In this document: piece after piece, positions 1 to 9,160 of the stretch | How the letters are laid out: each line of letters starts with the position of its first letter | Position numbering within the stretch: position 1 is the first letter of the stretch | Assembly: GCF_002949735.1 (NCBI RefSeq) | Contig: NZ_CP026681.1 | Location: 5,114,001-5,178,000 of the forward strand | Direction of reading: 5' to 3' | DNA length: 64,000 nucleotides | From: Nostoc sp. 'Peltigera membranacea cyanobiont' N6 | GTDB taxonomy: Bacteria > Cyanobacteriota > Cyanobacteriia > Cyanobacteriales > Nostocaceae | Notes under the pieces: generated by a model | The model's database searches: none | What the model was told of the DNA's origin: nothing | Seen by the model: the letters and a program-made list of their open reading frames with translations, nothing else | Program-made: the position numbers and the translations under genes

Positions 1-390
1 AAGACCTGCGGGGGGTAAAATCCAAAAAGAGATGGCGTTGAGCAAGGGAAAAGACATATCCCGCGCTCCAATCATTAGCGGCACTAAGTAGTTAGAAAGA
101 CCTGCATTGAAAGGAATAATCCACAGGAAAATCATAATTGTCCCGTGCATGGTGAACAAACCGTTATAAAGGGGACGATCGACCAAATTTGATTCTGGGG
201 TGAGTAACTCAGCCCGAATCAGCATTGCCAATAACCCACCAATCAGGAAGAAAATGAAGGTCATCACCATGTACTGAACTCCAATCACCTTATGATCGGT
301 GTTGAAGCTGAAATATTGCCGCCAAGTATTACCCTGCTGGTTCTGCGATTCTCGATCCCCGGTAATCTCTTGACTAAAATCATGTGTCAT
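1..390 (-). CDS. ctaD: Cytochrome/quinol oxidase subunit I, N-terminal part (runs off window)
   Basis: Heme-copper oxidase catalytic subunit in the membrane. Only the first 130 codons lie here; the rest is beyond base 1. The visible protein has the subunit I pattern: a soluble N-terminus, FNTDHKVIGVQYM, helix I, then LFTMHGTIMIF, whose His is the expected low-spin heme ligand in helix II, and the following amphipathic helices. The ATG at 390 lies inside the end of the upstream subunit II gene (11-bp overlap), so the two are translationally coupled. The copper-less subunit II partner implies an alternative, probably quinol-oxidising enzyme. Family call is firm; the electron donor is inferred. 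Confidence 0.93.
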   Translation of the reverse strand, partial: MTHDFSQEITGDRESQNQQGNTWRQYFSFNTDHKVIGVQYMVMTFIFFLIGGLLAMLIRAELLTPESNLVDRPLYNGLFTMHGTIMIFLWIIPFNAGLSNYLVPLMIGARDMSFPLLNAISFWILPPAGL

Positions 391-1300
391 TATTTAGCTT
401 CCTTTTATTGGCAACTTCAGGTTGAGCAGGTGTGACGGTGTACCAGCCGCTATTAAACAATGTTTTTGGTGGTTGGATATTTTCGGCAACTGCCTGATTT
501 ACTGGAGTTTGTTCGCTAGTAGCAGTTTGCGTGAGCCACTGATTATATCGATCCAGGGATTCAACGTATACATCCGTTTCCATTAAGGCAAAATAAGTAC
601 CGCTAAATTGAGAATCTTTCAGCCGATATTTGCCTGCACGAATGGGTGTTAGCACAATATCAATCTTGCGCCCTGGAATAATATCTTGCTTTAAACGAAA
701 CTCAGGGACATAGAAACCGTGGATTACGTCTTGGGCTTGCAGATTTAAGCGAGTAGCGCGAGCGATCGGCAGATGTAGCTGATTACTAGTAACATTATTT
801 GGGTAACGAAAAGACCAATCCCACTGCTTAACGAAAACATCAATAGTTTCAGATGCAGGTTTTGGGACATCGCTGATGTTTGCGGCGTAGGCGGGTGCAG
901 ATTCTAGAGGTGTGTGCAAATGCACGATTTGGTTTAAACCTAAAATATTTAACTGCTGATAAATATTGAAGCTTTGGAAAGCAATCCACACTACTAACAA
1001 AGTCGGGGTTGCTGTCCACAATATTTCTAGCCTTGCATCACCTCTAGAGGGGTGTCCTTCGGTGTAGTCTTCTGGGGGGGCGCGATGAAAGGCGATCGCA
1101 TACACGATAACGCCAATTAGCCCAAGGAAGATAAATGCTCCAATTGAGACTAAGAAGCTAAACAAATCATCTACTCGTTGTGCTTCTGCTGTAGCTTGGG
1201 GAGGCATCCAAGAAAACGCCTGTTGCCCAATCCATCGACTGACAACGAGCAGCACTGCTACATAAAAGGCTATCAATACATATTCAAAAACACTAAACAT
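380..1300 (-). CDS. ctaC: Terminal oxidase subunit II lacking CuA ligands (alternative oxidase, ARTO type)
   Basis: 306 aa. Two N-terminal membrane helices (about residues 5-22 and 48-70) precede a periplasmic cupredoxin domain with VKQWDWSFRYP and DVIHGFYVPEFRLKQD. In true cytochrome c oxidases the CuA loop reads CxExCGxxHxxM. Here the same place (residues 229-240) reads DSQFSGTYFALM, so both Cys, the Glu and the second His are gone and only the Met remains. This loss is known for the cyanobacterial alternative respiratory terminal oxidase, thought to take electrons from quinol. It overlaps subunit I downstream and follows two DUF2231 genes, an order I recall from the Anabaena cox3 operon, which is expressed in heterocysts. 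Confidence 0.93.
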   Translation of the reverse strand: MFSVFEYVLIAFYVAVLLVVSRWIGQQAFSWMPPQATAEAQRVDDLFSFLVSIGAFIFLGLIGVIVYAIAFHRAPPEDYTEGHPSRGDARLEILWTATPTLLVVWIAFQSFNIYQQLNILGLNQIVHLHTPLESAPAYAANISDVPKPASETIDVFVKQWDWSFRYPNNVTSNQLHLPIARATRLNLQAQDVIHGFYVPEFRLKQDIIPGRKIDIVLTPIRAGKYRLKDSQFSGTYFALMETDVYVESLDRYNQWLTQTATSEQTPVNQAVAENIQPPKTLFNSGWYTVTPAQPEVANKRKLNNDT

Positions 1301-1324
1301 AAAATTCGATAAATTCTCGTTTAA

Positions 1325-1918
1325 TTATTTGCTGTAAATATTTTTAGAAATAGTATTAGCAGCAGTAACATGAACCCCAAATTCCTCTCCCAATTGCGCC
1401 CCCAAAGTTCCATGAACGAATAATATACCTAGTATTGCAATCCCTGCTAACAAGTAACTCCACTGCACCTGTCTAGAAGCATCCTTACGCCAGCGATAGC
1501 GTTGCAAACCTCTCCATACAGTCATGGCGACAACGATCGCCAATAGCAAAATGCCACCCAAACCATGTAAAAGCATCGTCCAACCAGCACTCAACCCCCA
1601 AGCACTCTTTTGATCGACTGGCGGATTTGCCAACAGTAGTTCAAAAAAACCAGCCGCAACCGTGAAAAATGTGATAGCTGCTGCTGCTATGAGATTGTAC
1701 CAGCCGACATCAAAAAAGCTAGAACGGATGGTAGCCAATCCCAAAAATTTGAAAATTGGTTTTTCTAAAGAAAACAACACTCCTGCTATATCAAAAATGA
1801 TGGCAATGATGAACAAACCCAGCGTTAGATGCACTAACTGCGGATGTACAGGAATCTCGTAGGGTAATCCGTTAGCGCCCAACCGTAATCTCAACTGTTC
1901 GATCAGTTGCGGGTTCAT
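1325..1918 (-). CDS. DUF2231 family membrane protein
   Basis: 197 aa from the ATG at 1918 (MNPQLIEQLRLRLG). A much longer upstream-extended frame exists but would run deep inside the preceding gene. The start used overlaps that gene's stop by 4 bp (ATGA), typical of coupling. Four hydrophobic segments and the motif PVHPQLVHLTLGLFIIAIIFD mark DUF2231, a family of small membrane proteins of unknown role with conserved His residues near helix ends. It is a paralogue of its upstream neighbour and lies 24 bp before the oxidase subunit II gene, so a role in assembly or function of the alternative oxidase is plausible but not shown. Confidence 0.82.
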   Translation of the reverse strand: MNPQLIEQLRLRLGANGLPYEIPVHPQLVHLTLGLFIIAIIFDIAGVLFSLEKPIFKFLGLATIRSSFFDVGWYNLIAAAAITFFTVAAGFFELLLANPPVDQKSAWGLSAGWTMLLHGLGGILLLAIVVAMTVWRGLQRYRWRKDASRQVQWSYLLAGIAILGILFVHGTLGAQLGEEFGVHVTAANTISKNIYSK

Positions 1919-2424
1919 GGTGAAACTCCCTGTTTCATGGCTTGAACTACAGGCTCGACGTGCAACCCATACACCCAAAACAGTTTGCTCCCCAAATACA
2001 CTTGCAAGAATACTAGGCAGACTAACAATGTTGCAACACCCAGGTAAGCAGGCGGTACTTTTCGGGGGTTGCTGTTGCGAATCACAAAACGCCAAGCTGC
2101 GATCGCGGCAACAATGGCCGCCAGTGACCAACCCAAGACTGTATGATAATTCAGTGTTGACTGGGCTGCTTTCTGGACTTGTGCTAGTCCGGCTTCAAAT
2201 TGACCGAAGATAATCGCTATGAAAATTGCGATCGCAGCAACAAACATATTCCAGAAACTCACCTCAAACAAACGCACGTTGCGCGTGAAATATCCCACCA
2301 CATCACACACGAAAGAAAAAAGCACCATTGCGATTACGAAATGGACAACGATCGGGTGTAGAGGGTCAGGGTATGGTAAATTTTGGTTATTCAGAGACAG
2401 AGCAGGCATCGCTTTTTCCTTCAT
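1915..2424 (-). CDS. DUF2231 family membrane protein, first gene of oxidase operon
   Basis: 169 aa with four predicted membrane helices. DPLHPIVVHFVIAMVLFSF matches the paired-His DUF2231 signature of the next gene. It is the first gene of a tightly packed leftward group (two DUF2231 genes, ctaC, ctaD), so the operon promoter should lie in the AT-rich region 2425-3020. Two DUF2231 genes ahead of coxB-coxA fit the cyanobacterial alternative oxidase locus. The biochemical function is unknown. Confidence 0.82.
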   Translation of the reverse strand: MKEKAMPALSLNNQNLPYPDPLHPIVVHFVIAMVLFSFVCDVVGYFTRNVRLFEVSFWNMFVAAIAIFIAIIFGQFEAGLAQVQKAAQSTLNYHTVLGWSLAAIVAAIAAWRFVIRNSNPRKVPPAYLGVATLLVCLVFLQVYLGSKLFWVYGLHVEPVVQAMKQGVSP

Positions 2425-3020
2425 AAATCTAAGTATGTAGATGCTATCCGCCTAATGCATCATTCACATATTGTCAACAATACTACTGCTCAAGCCGCTG
2501 CTAAAGTCAGTAAAAAAGATTTAAAAATTGTGATGCACTGAAATCTTTAAAGTAAATTACTAAATCAGGACTTTCTCTTGTTTACTATTTTTTAGTAATT
2601 ATTTTATCAAACCTTAAAAATCATTAAAATAACTATAATTTTCGTTTATTTTATATCCCAACTAATATTAAGTCAAAGTTTCTCTGAATATACCATAAAT
2701 CTTTGTTTAGATGGACATAACCTTTAAATTTATGATTTAACCAATCTTACAAATAAAGACATACTGTTGTCACAGAAATGACAACTATTTAAAGTATTGG
2801 TCAGGAAAACAATGTAAAATTTATCTTTCTCTGGATAGATTAGTAAAATGCTAGAGTTATCTTAATATAATAAAAAGTTTTGTTTATTTAATCGATATTT
2901 TACCGATTTGGTAATCTAAATCAGCTAAGGCAATACTATGCCAAGAAAGCAAAAATATCATATCATGCAAGTATTCAGCTACTTACAAAGAATACACTTT
3001 TTAAAAGTATCGAAAGCATT
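2425..3020. other. AT-rich divergent intergenic region
   Basis: About 600 bp between the leftward oxidase operon and the rightward dehydrogenase gene. I see no coding frame, RNA gene or strong repeat. It must hold both divergent promoters, but I could not fix one by eye. Confidence 0.6.
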
Positions 3021-3833
3021 ATGAGCTATTCCCCTTACCTGCTTAAAGGTCAAAAAGCACTTGTGACAGGTGGTAGTTCTGGCATTGGTGAAGCTATAGC
3101 TCGCCATTTGGCTACATCAGGTGCAGCAGTAGCCATCAACTACCATTCGGAAGCCGAAGAAGCCCAAAAAATTGTTGATGATATTAAAGCTAATAATGGA
3201 GAAGCATTTGCTATTCAAGCCGATGTCAGCAAAGAAGACCAAGTAAAGGCAATGTTTAGCAAAACGCTCCAAGAATTTGGCACTATCGACATTTTAGTAA
3301 GTAATGCGGGCATTCAAAAAGACTCACCTTTTATCGATATGACCATTGAGCAATGGAATGCAGTTATTGGGATAAATCTGACGGGACAATTCTTGTGTGT
3401 GCGAGAAGCCGCAAAGGAATTCTTGCGTCGAGGTGTGAAGCCTGATATTTCATGTGCGGCAGGTAAGATTATTTGCATGAGTTCCGTGCATGAGGTCATT
3501 CCTTGGGCAGGTCACGTTAATTATGCTACTAGTAAGGGTGGTATTAATATGATGATGAAAAGTATTGCCCAAGAACTTGCCCCCCACAAAATTCGCGTTA
3601 ATAGTATTGCTCCTGGTGCGATTAAAACCCCAATTAACAAATCAGCTTGGGATACTCCAGAAGCAGAAGCAAAGTTACTAAAACTGATTCCAGCAAAACG
3701 TGTAGGAAATGTTGAAGATATCGCCAAAGCAGCAGTTTGGCTAGCTTCCGATCAATCTGATTATGTTAACGGTACAACACTTTTTGTAGATGGTGGCATG
3801 ACCTTGTATCCAGGATTTACGGAAAATGGTTAA
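3021..3833 (+). CDS. SDR family oxidoreductase, glucose 1-dehydrogenase-like
   Basis: 270 aa classical short-chain dehydrogenase. The Rossmann motif TGGSSGIG spans residues 16-23. NAG is at 95-97 and the probable catalytic tetrad is N119, S155, Y168 and K172 (SS...YATSK). The C-terminus VDGGMTLYPGF resembles Bacillus glucose dehydrogenases, which end with a similar aromatic tail, so NAD(P)-linked oxidation of glucose to gluconolactone is the best guess. A glucoamylase gene follows 1.2 kb downstream on the same strand, consistent with release and oxidation of glucose. Substrate is not proven; SDRs are very diverse. Confidence 0.85.
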   Translation: MSYSPYLLKGQKALVTGGSSGIGEAIARHLATSGAAVAINYHSEAEEAQKIVDDIKANNGEAFAIQADVSKEDQVKAMFSKTLQEFGTIDILVSNAGIQKDSPFIDMTIEQWNAVIGINLTGQFLCVREAAKEFLRRGVKPDISCAAGKIICMSSVHEVIPWAGHVNYATSKGGINMMMKSIAQELAPHKIRVNSIAPGAIKTPINKSAWDTPEAEAKLLKLIPAKRVGNVEDIAKAAVWLASDQSDYVNGTTLFVDGGMTLYPGFTENG

Positions 3834-4006
3834 AGACAAGACAAGAGGCTAGGAACTATAGCAAACCGATTTGATTTTTTCAAAAACCAAAGATAAGTCC
3901 TATAGTCAAGCTATCTTATACCTTCTGATAGTTTACTTTTAACTATCCGAGGCGACATTGTAGGGGGGATGCACCTAAGTTTCTGGATAGCTGGTTATTC
4001 ACGCTC

Positions 4007-4945
4007 ATGGCAACTGATTCATCTAAAAAAACAATCTTTGCGGCGATGGGGTCTAATTTAGCGATCGCTATTACTAAATTTATTGCCGCCTCCATTACTG
4101 GCAGTTCCGCTATGATCTCAGAGGGGATTCATTCAGTTGTAGATACTGGCGACCAACTCGTACTTTTGCTAGGACTTCACAGAAGCCAAAAACCAGCAGA
4201 TGATAGCCATCCCTTTGGATACGGTCAAGAACTTTATTTCTGGACTTTTATCGTTGCTATCCTCATCTTTGCCATTGGTGGCGGGATGTCAATTTATGAA
4301 GGAATTACTCATTTAATTAACCCCAGCCCTTTAGAAGATCCAATATGGAATTATATTGTATTGAGTGTAGCAATAATATTGGAAGGCTTTTCTTGGACTG
4401 TGGCTTTAAAAGAGTTTTTGCCGACCAAGGGAAAGCAAAATTTTTGGCAAGCAATCAAAAACAGTAAAGACCCAACAGTATTTACAATATTACTTGAGGA
4501 TACTGCTGCAATTTTAGGTTTATTCGTTGCCTTGATAGGGATCTTTTTAGGGCATTTATTTAATAATCTTTATTTTGATGGAATAGCCTCGATTATTATT
4601 GGCATAATCTTGGCTATAGTCGCAGTGCTACTAGCTAGAGAAAGTAAAGGATTATTAGTTGGTGAAAGTGCTAATCCTCAAACTATAGCGAATATTCGTT
4701 CTTTGTCAAAAACAGAACCAGGGGTACAAGAAGTGATTCGTGTGCTAACAATGCAGCTTGCTCCTCACGAAGTATTACTCAACCTGGAAATCCAGTTTTC
4801 CAAAAACCTTACCGGGGAGGATATAGCATTAACTGTGGAGAGTTTAGAAACAAAAATTCGCCAAAAACATCCTGAAATAAAACAAATTTTTATTGAGGCA
4901 AAATCTTTAGCTGCTACTCGCAAATCCTCTCAACCTTTGCAATAA
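4007..4945 (+). CDS. Cation diffusion facilitator (CDF) family transporter
   Basis: 312 aa, about six membrane helices and a cytoplasmic C-terminal domain. EGIHSVVDTGDQ gives the helix II metal-site residues H42 and D46, and HPFGYGQELYFW marks the loop typical of the ZnT9-like branch. The second half-site in helix V reads LLEDTAAILG, with Glu-Asp where many zinc exporters have His-Asp. This branch usually exports divalent cations (Zn, Co, Fe or Mn) by proton antiport; the metal cannot be told from sequence. It sits between the SDR and glucoamylase genes with 170 and 69 bp gaps, so it may be co-transcribed without sharing their pathway. Confidence 0.88.
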   Translation: MATDSSKKTIFAAMGSNLAIAITKFIAASITGSSAMISEGIHSVVDTGDQLVLLLGLHRSQKPADDSHPFGYGQELYFWTFIVAILIFAIGGGMSIYEGITHLINPSPLEDPIWNYIVLSVAIILEGFSWTVALKEFLPTKGKQNFWQAIKNSKDPTVFTILLEDTAAILGLFVALIGIFLGHLFNNLYFDGIASIIIGIILAIVAVLLARESKGLLVGESANPQTIANIRSLSKTEPGVQEVIRVLTMQLAPHEVLLNLEIQFSKNLTGEDIALTVESLETKIRQKHPEIKQIFIEAKSLAATRKSSQPLQ

Positions 4946-5014
4946 ATTTTAATTACATAAATATAAACTACAGCGTTTCCAAATAGCAATCAAAGCCGAT
5001 CGGCACAATAAATT

Positions 5015-7411
5015 ATGGTAAAGATTATTGGTCAAGGACAGGCTTTTGGTTCACCGGGTATCGAGCCTCGATGGACTCATGCGAACAAAGATGGAGTCGG
5101 AACAGCTTACTCTACCTCTAGTCATGTTTGGTTTACTATCTGGAACGGTATTGTTACTGAAGTCTATCATCCTACAGTAGATCGACCCCAAATTCGGGAT
5201 TTACAGTACCTCATTTCTGATGGTAAAAGCTTTTTTCATGAAGAGAAACGCCATCTCAAATCAAAAGTAGAACATTTGTGGACTTACGGTTTGGGATACC
5301 GCATTACTAATTCCGATCCCGATGGGCGCTATACAATCATCAAAGAAGTTATTGCTGACCCGCATTTCTCCTGTATTTTACAGCACACAAAATTAACAGG
5401 AGAGCGCGATTTTCTCTCCCAACTCCACCTATATGCTTTATGTGCGCCGCATCTGGAAGTTGGAGGTAGAGGTAACAATGGTTACGTCATAGAAGTTGCT
5501 GGTCATCAAATTCTAACGGCTGAGAAAGAAGGATCGTGGGTGGTGCTGGGTGCAACAGTTCCCTTTAGCCATCTTTCCTGTGGCTACGTTGGTGAAAGTG
5601 ATGGTTGGACAGATTTGGTTGATAATTTCCAGATGGATTGGGAATTTGGTCAAGCTGTGGATGGCAATATTAGTCTGACAGGAGAACTAAATCTGGATGG
5701 TGGTGATGAGTTTACTTTAGGACTGGCATTTGGCAGCAATCTGCATAATGCGATTTCTACGCTATTTCAGTCGCTTAATATTCCTTTTGAACAGCAGAAG
5801 CAACAATACAACGAACAGTGGAAACGATCGCGCCGCAATATCCGACCCCTAGAAGATGTTTCTGATGACGAAGGTAAGTTGTATCACAGCAGCATTAGTT
5901 TGCTTTTAGCACATGAAGACAAAGCCTATCCAGGTGCTTTAATCGCCTCCCTTGCCATCCCTTGGGGTGAAGCCAAAGATGACGAAGACCAAGGGGGATA
6001 TCATCTTGTCTGGACGCGGGATATGGTCAGTAGTGTAACAGGTTTGATCGCTGCTGGCGAAACTGAAACAGCAGTGCGATCGCTGATTTATCTGGCCACT
6101 AGTCAGCAGCAAGATGGCGGTTTTCCCCAAAATTTCTGGGTTGATGGTAAACCTTACTGGACAGGCATCCAGCTTGATGAGGTAGCATTTCCCATTCTGT
6201 TGGCATGGTTATTGCACCAGCAGAATACTTGCTTAAACTTTGATATTTACCCCATGATTTTACGGGCAGCAGGTTATTTAATTCGTCACGGCCCAGCTAC
6301 CCAACAAGAACGTTGGGAAGAAAATAGCGGTTATTCACCATCAACACTAGCATCCAATATTGCCGCCTTAATTTGTGCCGCTCAATTTATTCGCGAACGT
6401 GGCGATCAAACAACGGCAGAATTCATAGAAGAATATGCTGATTTTTTAGAATCTCATATCGAAGCTTGGACAGTTACTACTGAAGGAACTTTAGTTTCTG
6501 GCATCAAACGCCATTATATTCGGATTACCCCTACAGATATTAATAGTCCTGAACCCAACGAAAATCCTAACCAAGGAACTATTTTTATCAGCAGTCAATC
6601 TCCTGGTGAACTAGCAGAATTTCCCGCGAAGGAAATTGTCGATGGCGGGTTTCTACAATTAGTACGCTATGGAATTCGCAAGCCTGATGACCCGATTATT
6701 GTTGATTCTGTCAAAGTAATTGATGCAGTTTTAAAAGTAGATACACTTGCTGGGCCTTGTTGGCATCGTTATAATCACGACGGCTATGGACAGCAAGAAG
6801 ATGGCAGTCCTTACACTGCTTATGGTAAGGGACGCGCTTGGCCTCTGTTGACAGGAGAACGAGGACATTATGAATTAGCTGCTGGCGGCGATGTCAAAAC
6901 ATACATCAAGGCAATGGAAGGATTTGCTTCAAACACTTGTTTGCTACCAGAACAGGTTTGGGATGAAGCAGATCAACCTGAAAGCCACATGTATTTAGGA
7001 AAACCAACAGGTTCCGCAATGCCTTTAATGTGGGCGCACGCAGAGTATATCAAGCTGCTACGGTCAAATCATGACGATCGGGTGTTTGATTTGATTCCAG
7101 AGGTGGCGAATCGCTATTTAGGCGAAAGACAAAAGTGTAAATCATTGGAAATTTGGAAGTTTAACCGTCAAATTGACAAAGTTAAAAAAGGTTATACATT
7201 ACGAATTCACGCTTTAGCATCTTTCCAGTTGCATTGGTCAGAGGATAATTGGCAAACAGCAAAAGATACGCCTTCTACTGCCACAAAATTAGGAGTGAGT
7301 TTTGTAGATATCTCTGTTTTTGATAGCCAAGAACAGCCAATCAGCTTTACCTTTTTCTGGATTGAAAGTAGCAAATGGGAACAGCGAAATTATACGGTTG
7401 TAGTTGAGTAG
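5015..7411 (+). CDS. Glycoside hydrolase family 15, glucan 1,4-alpha-glucosidase
   Basis: 798 aa. An N-terminal beta-sandwich domain (about 1-270) as in bacterial glucoamylases/glucodextranases is followed by the alpha/alpha barrel (about 290-690) and a C-terminal beta tail. GH15 signatures are visible: GGYHLVWTRDMV, RWEENSGYSPST with probable general acid E435 or E436, and LLPEQVWDEAD with probable general base E646. The enzyme should release glucose from non-reducing ends of glycogen- or starch-like chains. No signal peptide is seen, so it is probably cytoplasmic. The cupin gene starts 14 bp downstream, suggesting one transcript. Confidence 0.92.
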   Translation: MVKIIGQGQAFGSPGIEPRWTHANKDGVGTAYSTSSHVWFTIWNGIVTEVYHPTVDRPQIRDLQYLISDGKSFFHEEKRHLKSKVEHLWTYGLGYRITNSDPDGRYTIIKEVIADPHFSCILQHTKLTGERDFLSQLHLYALCAPHLEVGGRGNNGYVIEVAGHQILTAEKEGSWVVLGATVPFSHLSCGYVGESDGWTDLVDNFQMDWEFGQAVDGNISLTGELNLDGGDEFTLGLAFGSNLHNAISTLFQSLNIPFEQQKQQYNEQWKRSRRNIRPLEDVSDDEGKLYHSSISLLLAHEDKAYPGALIASLAIPWGEAKDDEDQGGYHLVWTRDMVSSVTGLIAAGETETAVRSLIYLATSQQQDGGFPQNFWVDGKPYWTGIQLDEVAFPILLAWLLHQQNTCLNFDIYPMILRAAGYLIRHGPATQQERWEENSGYSPSTLASNIAALICAAQFIRERGDQTTAEFIEEYADFLESHIEAWTVTTEGTLVSGIKRHYIRITPTDINSPEPNENPNQGTIFISSQSPGELAEFPAKEIVDGGFLQLVRYGIRKPDDPIIVDSVKVIDAVLKVDTLAGPCWHRYNHDGYGQQEDGSPYTAYGKGRAWPLLTGERGHYELAAGGDVKTYIKAMEGFASNTCLLPEQVWDEADQPESHMYLGKPTGSAMPLMWAHAEYIKLLRSNHDDRVFDLIPEVANRYLGERQKCKSLEIWKFNRQIDKVKKGYTLRIHALASFQLHWSEDNWQTAKDTPSTATKLGVSFVDISVFDSQEQPISFTFFWIESSKWEQRNYTVVVE

Positions 7412-7425
7412 CAGTAAATAATTTT

Positions 7426-7884
7426 ATGCAGAATAACCAATCAAACAAACCGACAATTGACTACTGGCACGTCTGGACTGACCGAGATGGTATAAGTCAC
7501 CAATCCCGTTGCCAGATTGAGGACTTTATCGAGAAAGGCATAGCCCCTGATACCTCACCTCAGTGGCTTTCTAAATTGAAGCAGTCTGGTGCCACAATTA
7601 CCTTTACTGTGCTACCCGTCGGATGGGTTGGCAACTGGCATGAGAACCCAAAGCCTCAATGGATCGTACCTCTGTCGGGAAGCTGGTTTGTGGAAACTAT
7701 GGACGGACAGCGAGTAGAAATGGGCCCTGGCGAGATTTCATTTGGAGAAGACCAGGGTACGAAAGCGGACGCGCAAGGTAATAAGGGTCACTTATCTGGA
7801 ACAGTAGGCGATGTGCCAGCTGTTCTGATAATGGTGCAACTTGAACAAACTCCGACTTTCGAGCAATCTTGTCGATTTAAGTAA
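7426..7884 (+). CDS. Cupin-like domain protein
   Basis: 152 aa, 14 bp after the glucoamylase stop. The core fits one double-stranded beta-helix: a first motif around GNWHENPKPQWIVPLSGSW and a second around GEISFGEDQGTKADAQGNKGH, giving several His/Glu residues for a metal. Similar cyanobacterial proteins are annotated only as cupins. Function unknown; position suggests a role with the sugar genes but nothing in the sequence names a substrate. Confidence 0.72.
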   Translation: MQNNQSNKPTIDYWHVWTDRDGISHQSRCQIEDFIEKGIAPDTSPQWLSKLKQSGATITFTVLPVGWVGNWHENPKPQWIVPLSGSWFVETMDGQRVEMGPGEISFGEDQGTKADAQGNKGHLSGTVGDVPAVLIMVQLEQTPTFEQSCRFK

Positions 7885-7989
7885 CTATCCTTATCCGCCA
7901 AGAGTTTCACAAATTAGGTGCGTTTGTCCTGACTTCTAAGCCGTTAAGTTTTCCTCCCCCAAATTTGCTCCTAACCCGAAGTGTCCTGT

Positions 7990-8100
7990 CTATTTTAGCG
8001 CTTGAAAACTTTGACCAAAAGAATAACAAAAAGGGGTTGATTCCTCATCAAATTTTTCTTCCGTATAGGGCCAGTACTCTTCTGGTGGTACGCCAAAAAT
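7990..8100 (-). pseudogene. Remnant of papain-type (C1 family) peptidase
   Basis: Reading leftward from about 8100 to a TAG at 7990-7992 gives the fragment GVPPEEYWPYTEEKFDEES followed by TPFCYSFGQSFQALK. From memory this matches the central part of bacterial C1A peptidases, where a similar stretch follows the Cys active site. Neither catalytic residue is present and both ends are missing. It abuts a short inverted repeat (8100-8130, TGTAGAGA and TCTCTACA arms). Judged a deletion remnant. Confidence 0.5.
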
Positions 8101-8151
8101 GTAGAGATATAGCACTGATATGTCTCTACAAGGGTTCTGGAGAACGCATAT

Positions 8152-8577
8152 CTAATTTACGGAGATGTCTAATAGCAACTCTTGTGTTTGTAGTTGTACA
8201 AAAGTACTCTTGACCAACTCAGCAATCTCTATTCGATTCCCGCCAGGATCGCGGAGGAAAAACCGCACGCATCCTGGAATTGGTCTTTGATCGGGAATAA
8301 TTTCTACCCCATGTCCTTTTAGGTGTTCCTCAAAGGCGTTCAAGTTATCAACTTGGAAACAATAATGTCGTCTAGATGCCTGGTTATTGGCGTTTTTCTC
8401 TATACTAATGTGCAGTTCAATGTCTCCCAACTTGTACCACGCTCCTGAATCGTTTTTGACTATTTCAGGTCTGGGAATTTCAGTCAATCCCAAAACTTTG
8501 CTGTAGAAAGACAGCATTACATCCTCCACTTCAAGAGGATACGTTACCTGAATATGATGAACTGCTTTGAGTGTCAT
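8152..8577 (-). CDS. VOC/glyoxalase superfamily protein
   Basis: 141 aa, one vicinal-oxygen-chelate domain. HHIQVTYPLEVEDVMLSFYSKVLG opens the first beta-alpha-beta-beta-beta module, and FFLRDPGGNRIEIAE closes the second with the usual metal-ligand Glu. A good ribosome site (AGGAG) stands upstream of the ATG. Members include glyoxalases, dioxygenases and resistance proteins, so the reaction is unknown. It is intact although surrounded by gene remnants. Confidence 0.82.
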   Translation of the reverse strand: MTLKAVHHIQVTYPLEVEDVMLSFYSKVLGLTEIPRPEIVKNDSGAWYKLGDIELHISIEKNANNQASRRHYCFQVDNLNAFEEHLKGHGVEIIPDQRPIPGCVRFFLRDPGGNRIEIAELVKSTFVQLQTQELLLDISVN

Positions 8578-8680
8578 AAATTTTTCTCCTAGTTTGAGTT
8601 AAATTTGGCAACGCTACAATCACTTTTTGCAGTAATAGTGGCGTATTTCTAAAATCTTTCTGTTCCAACTCATTAAAAAC

Positions 8681-8851
8681 CTATGGGACAAGCTTTCTCA
8701 TACTGATGCGTTCTTCAACGAGATAGCCAAGTTTTCTATAAAACTCAACTACTTCTGCATTGGAAACACGAACTTGGAGATTGACTTCTAAATCAAAGGA
8801 CTTGCCTTTGCCCGTTGTTTGTGAAATACTACTCTTTAAAATACGATAAGT
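8681..8851 (-). pseudogene. Remnant of GNAT acetyltransferase C-terminus
   Basis: An open stretch of about 55 codons ends at a TAG (8681-8683) and contains FDLEVNLQVRVSNAEVVEFY then RKLGYLVEERISMRKLVP. This is the last helix-strand of a GNAT N-acetyltransferase (the xNxxAxxFYxKLGF pattern). A stop codon lies just upstream and the acetyl-CoA-binding region is absent, so only the 3' end of the gene survives. Confidence 0.6.
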
Positions 8852-8929
8852 CAATAGATTTTAAGTAGTATCGTACAAAACTTACCATAAAAATTTCGTC
8901 CTGAAAGCAATTACAGGCTAATCTCTAAG

Positions 8930-9160
8930 ATGACAAACACAGAAATTCGCACCGCTCAAGTTAAAGTCCCTAACGGAGATTTGCAAATTGATGCTTATTT
9001 AGCTGAACCAGCACAAAAGGGAACCTTCCCAGCCGTAATCGTAATCCAGGAAATTTTTGGGGTTAACATTCACATTCGGGAAGTTGCGGAGAAATTTGCT
9101 AAAGATGGGTATGTGGCGATGTCTATGAACTTTGGGCGCACATCTGTGCGCCTCTACTAA
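8930..9160 (+). pseudogene. Dienelactone hydrolase family, truncated N-terminal remnant
   Basis: The first 63 or so residues (MTNTEIRTAQVKVPNGD, YLAEPAQKGTFPAVIVIQE, IFGVNIHIREVAEKFAKDGY) match the N-terminus of dienelactone hydrolases, which run to about 240 aa with a Cys-Asp-His triad. All catalytic residues are missing. The frame then enters unrelated sequence with a small palindrome (GGCGCACA/TGTGCGCC at 9134-9152), and a TAA directly precedes the 121-bp inverted-repeat element at 9161. Confidence 0.72.

Noticed and set aside
1919..2131. Longer N-terminal extension of the second DUF2231 gene
   Set aside because: It overlaps over 200 bp of the first DUF2231 gene, is Cys/Ser-rich and unlike the family; the ATGA overlap at 1915-1918 gives a better start.
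7965..8213. Rightward 82-codon frame
   Set aside because: No family, weak start, and the other strand carries the C1 peptidase remnant.
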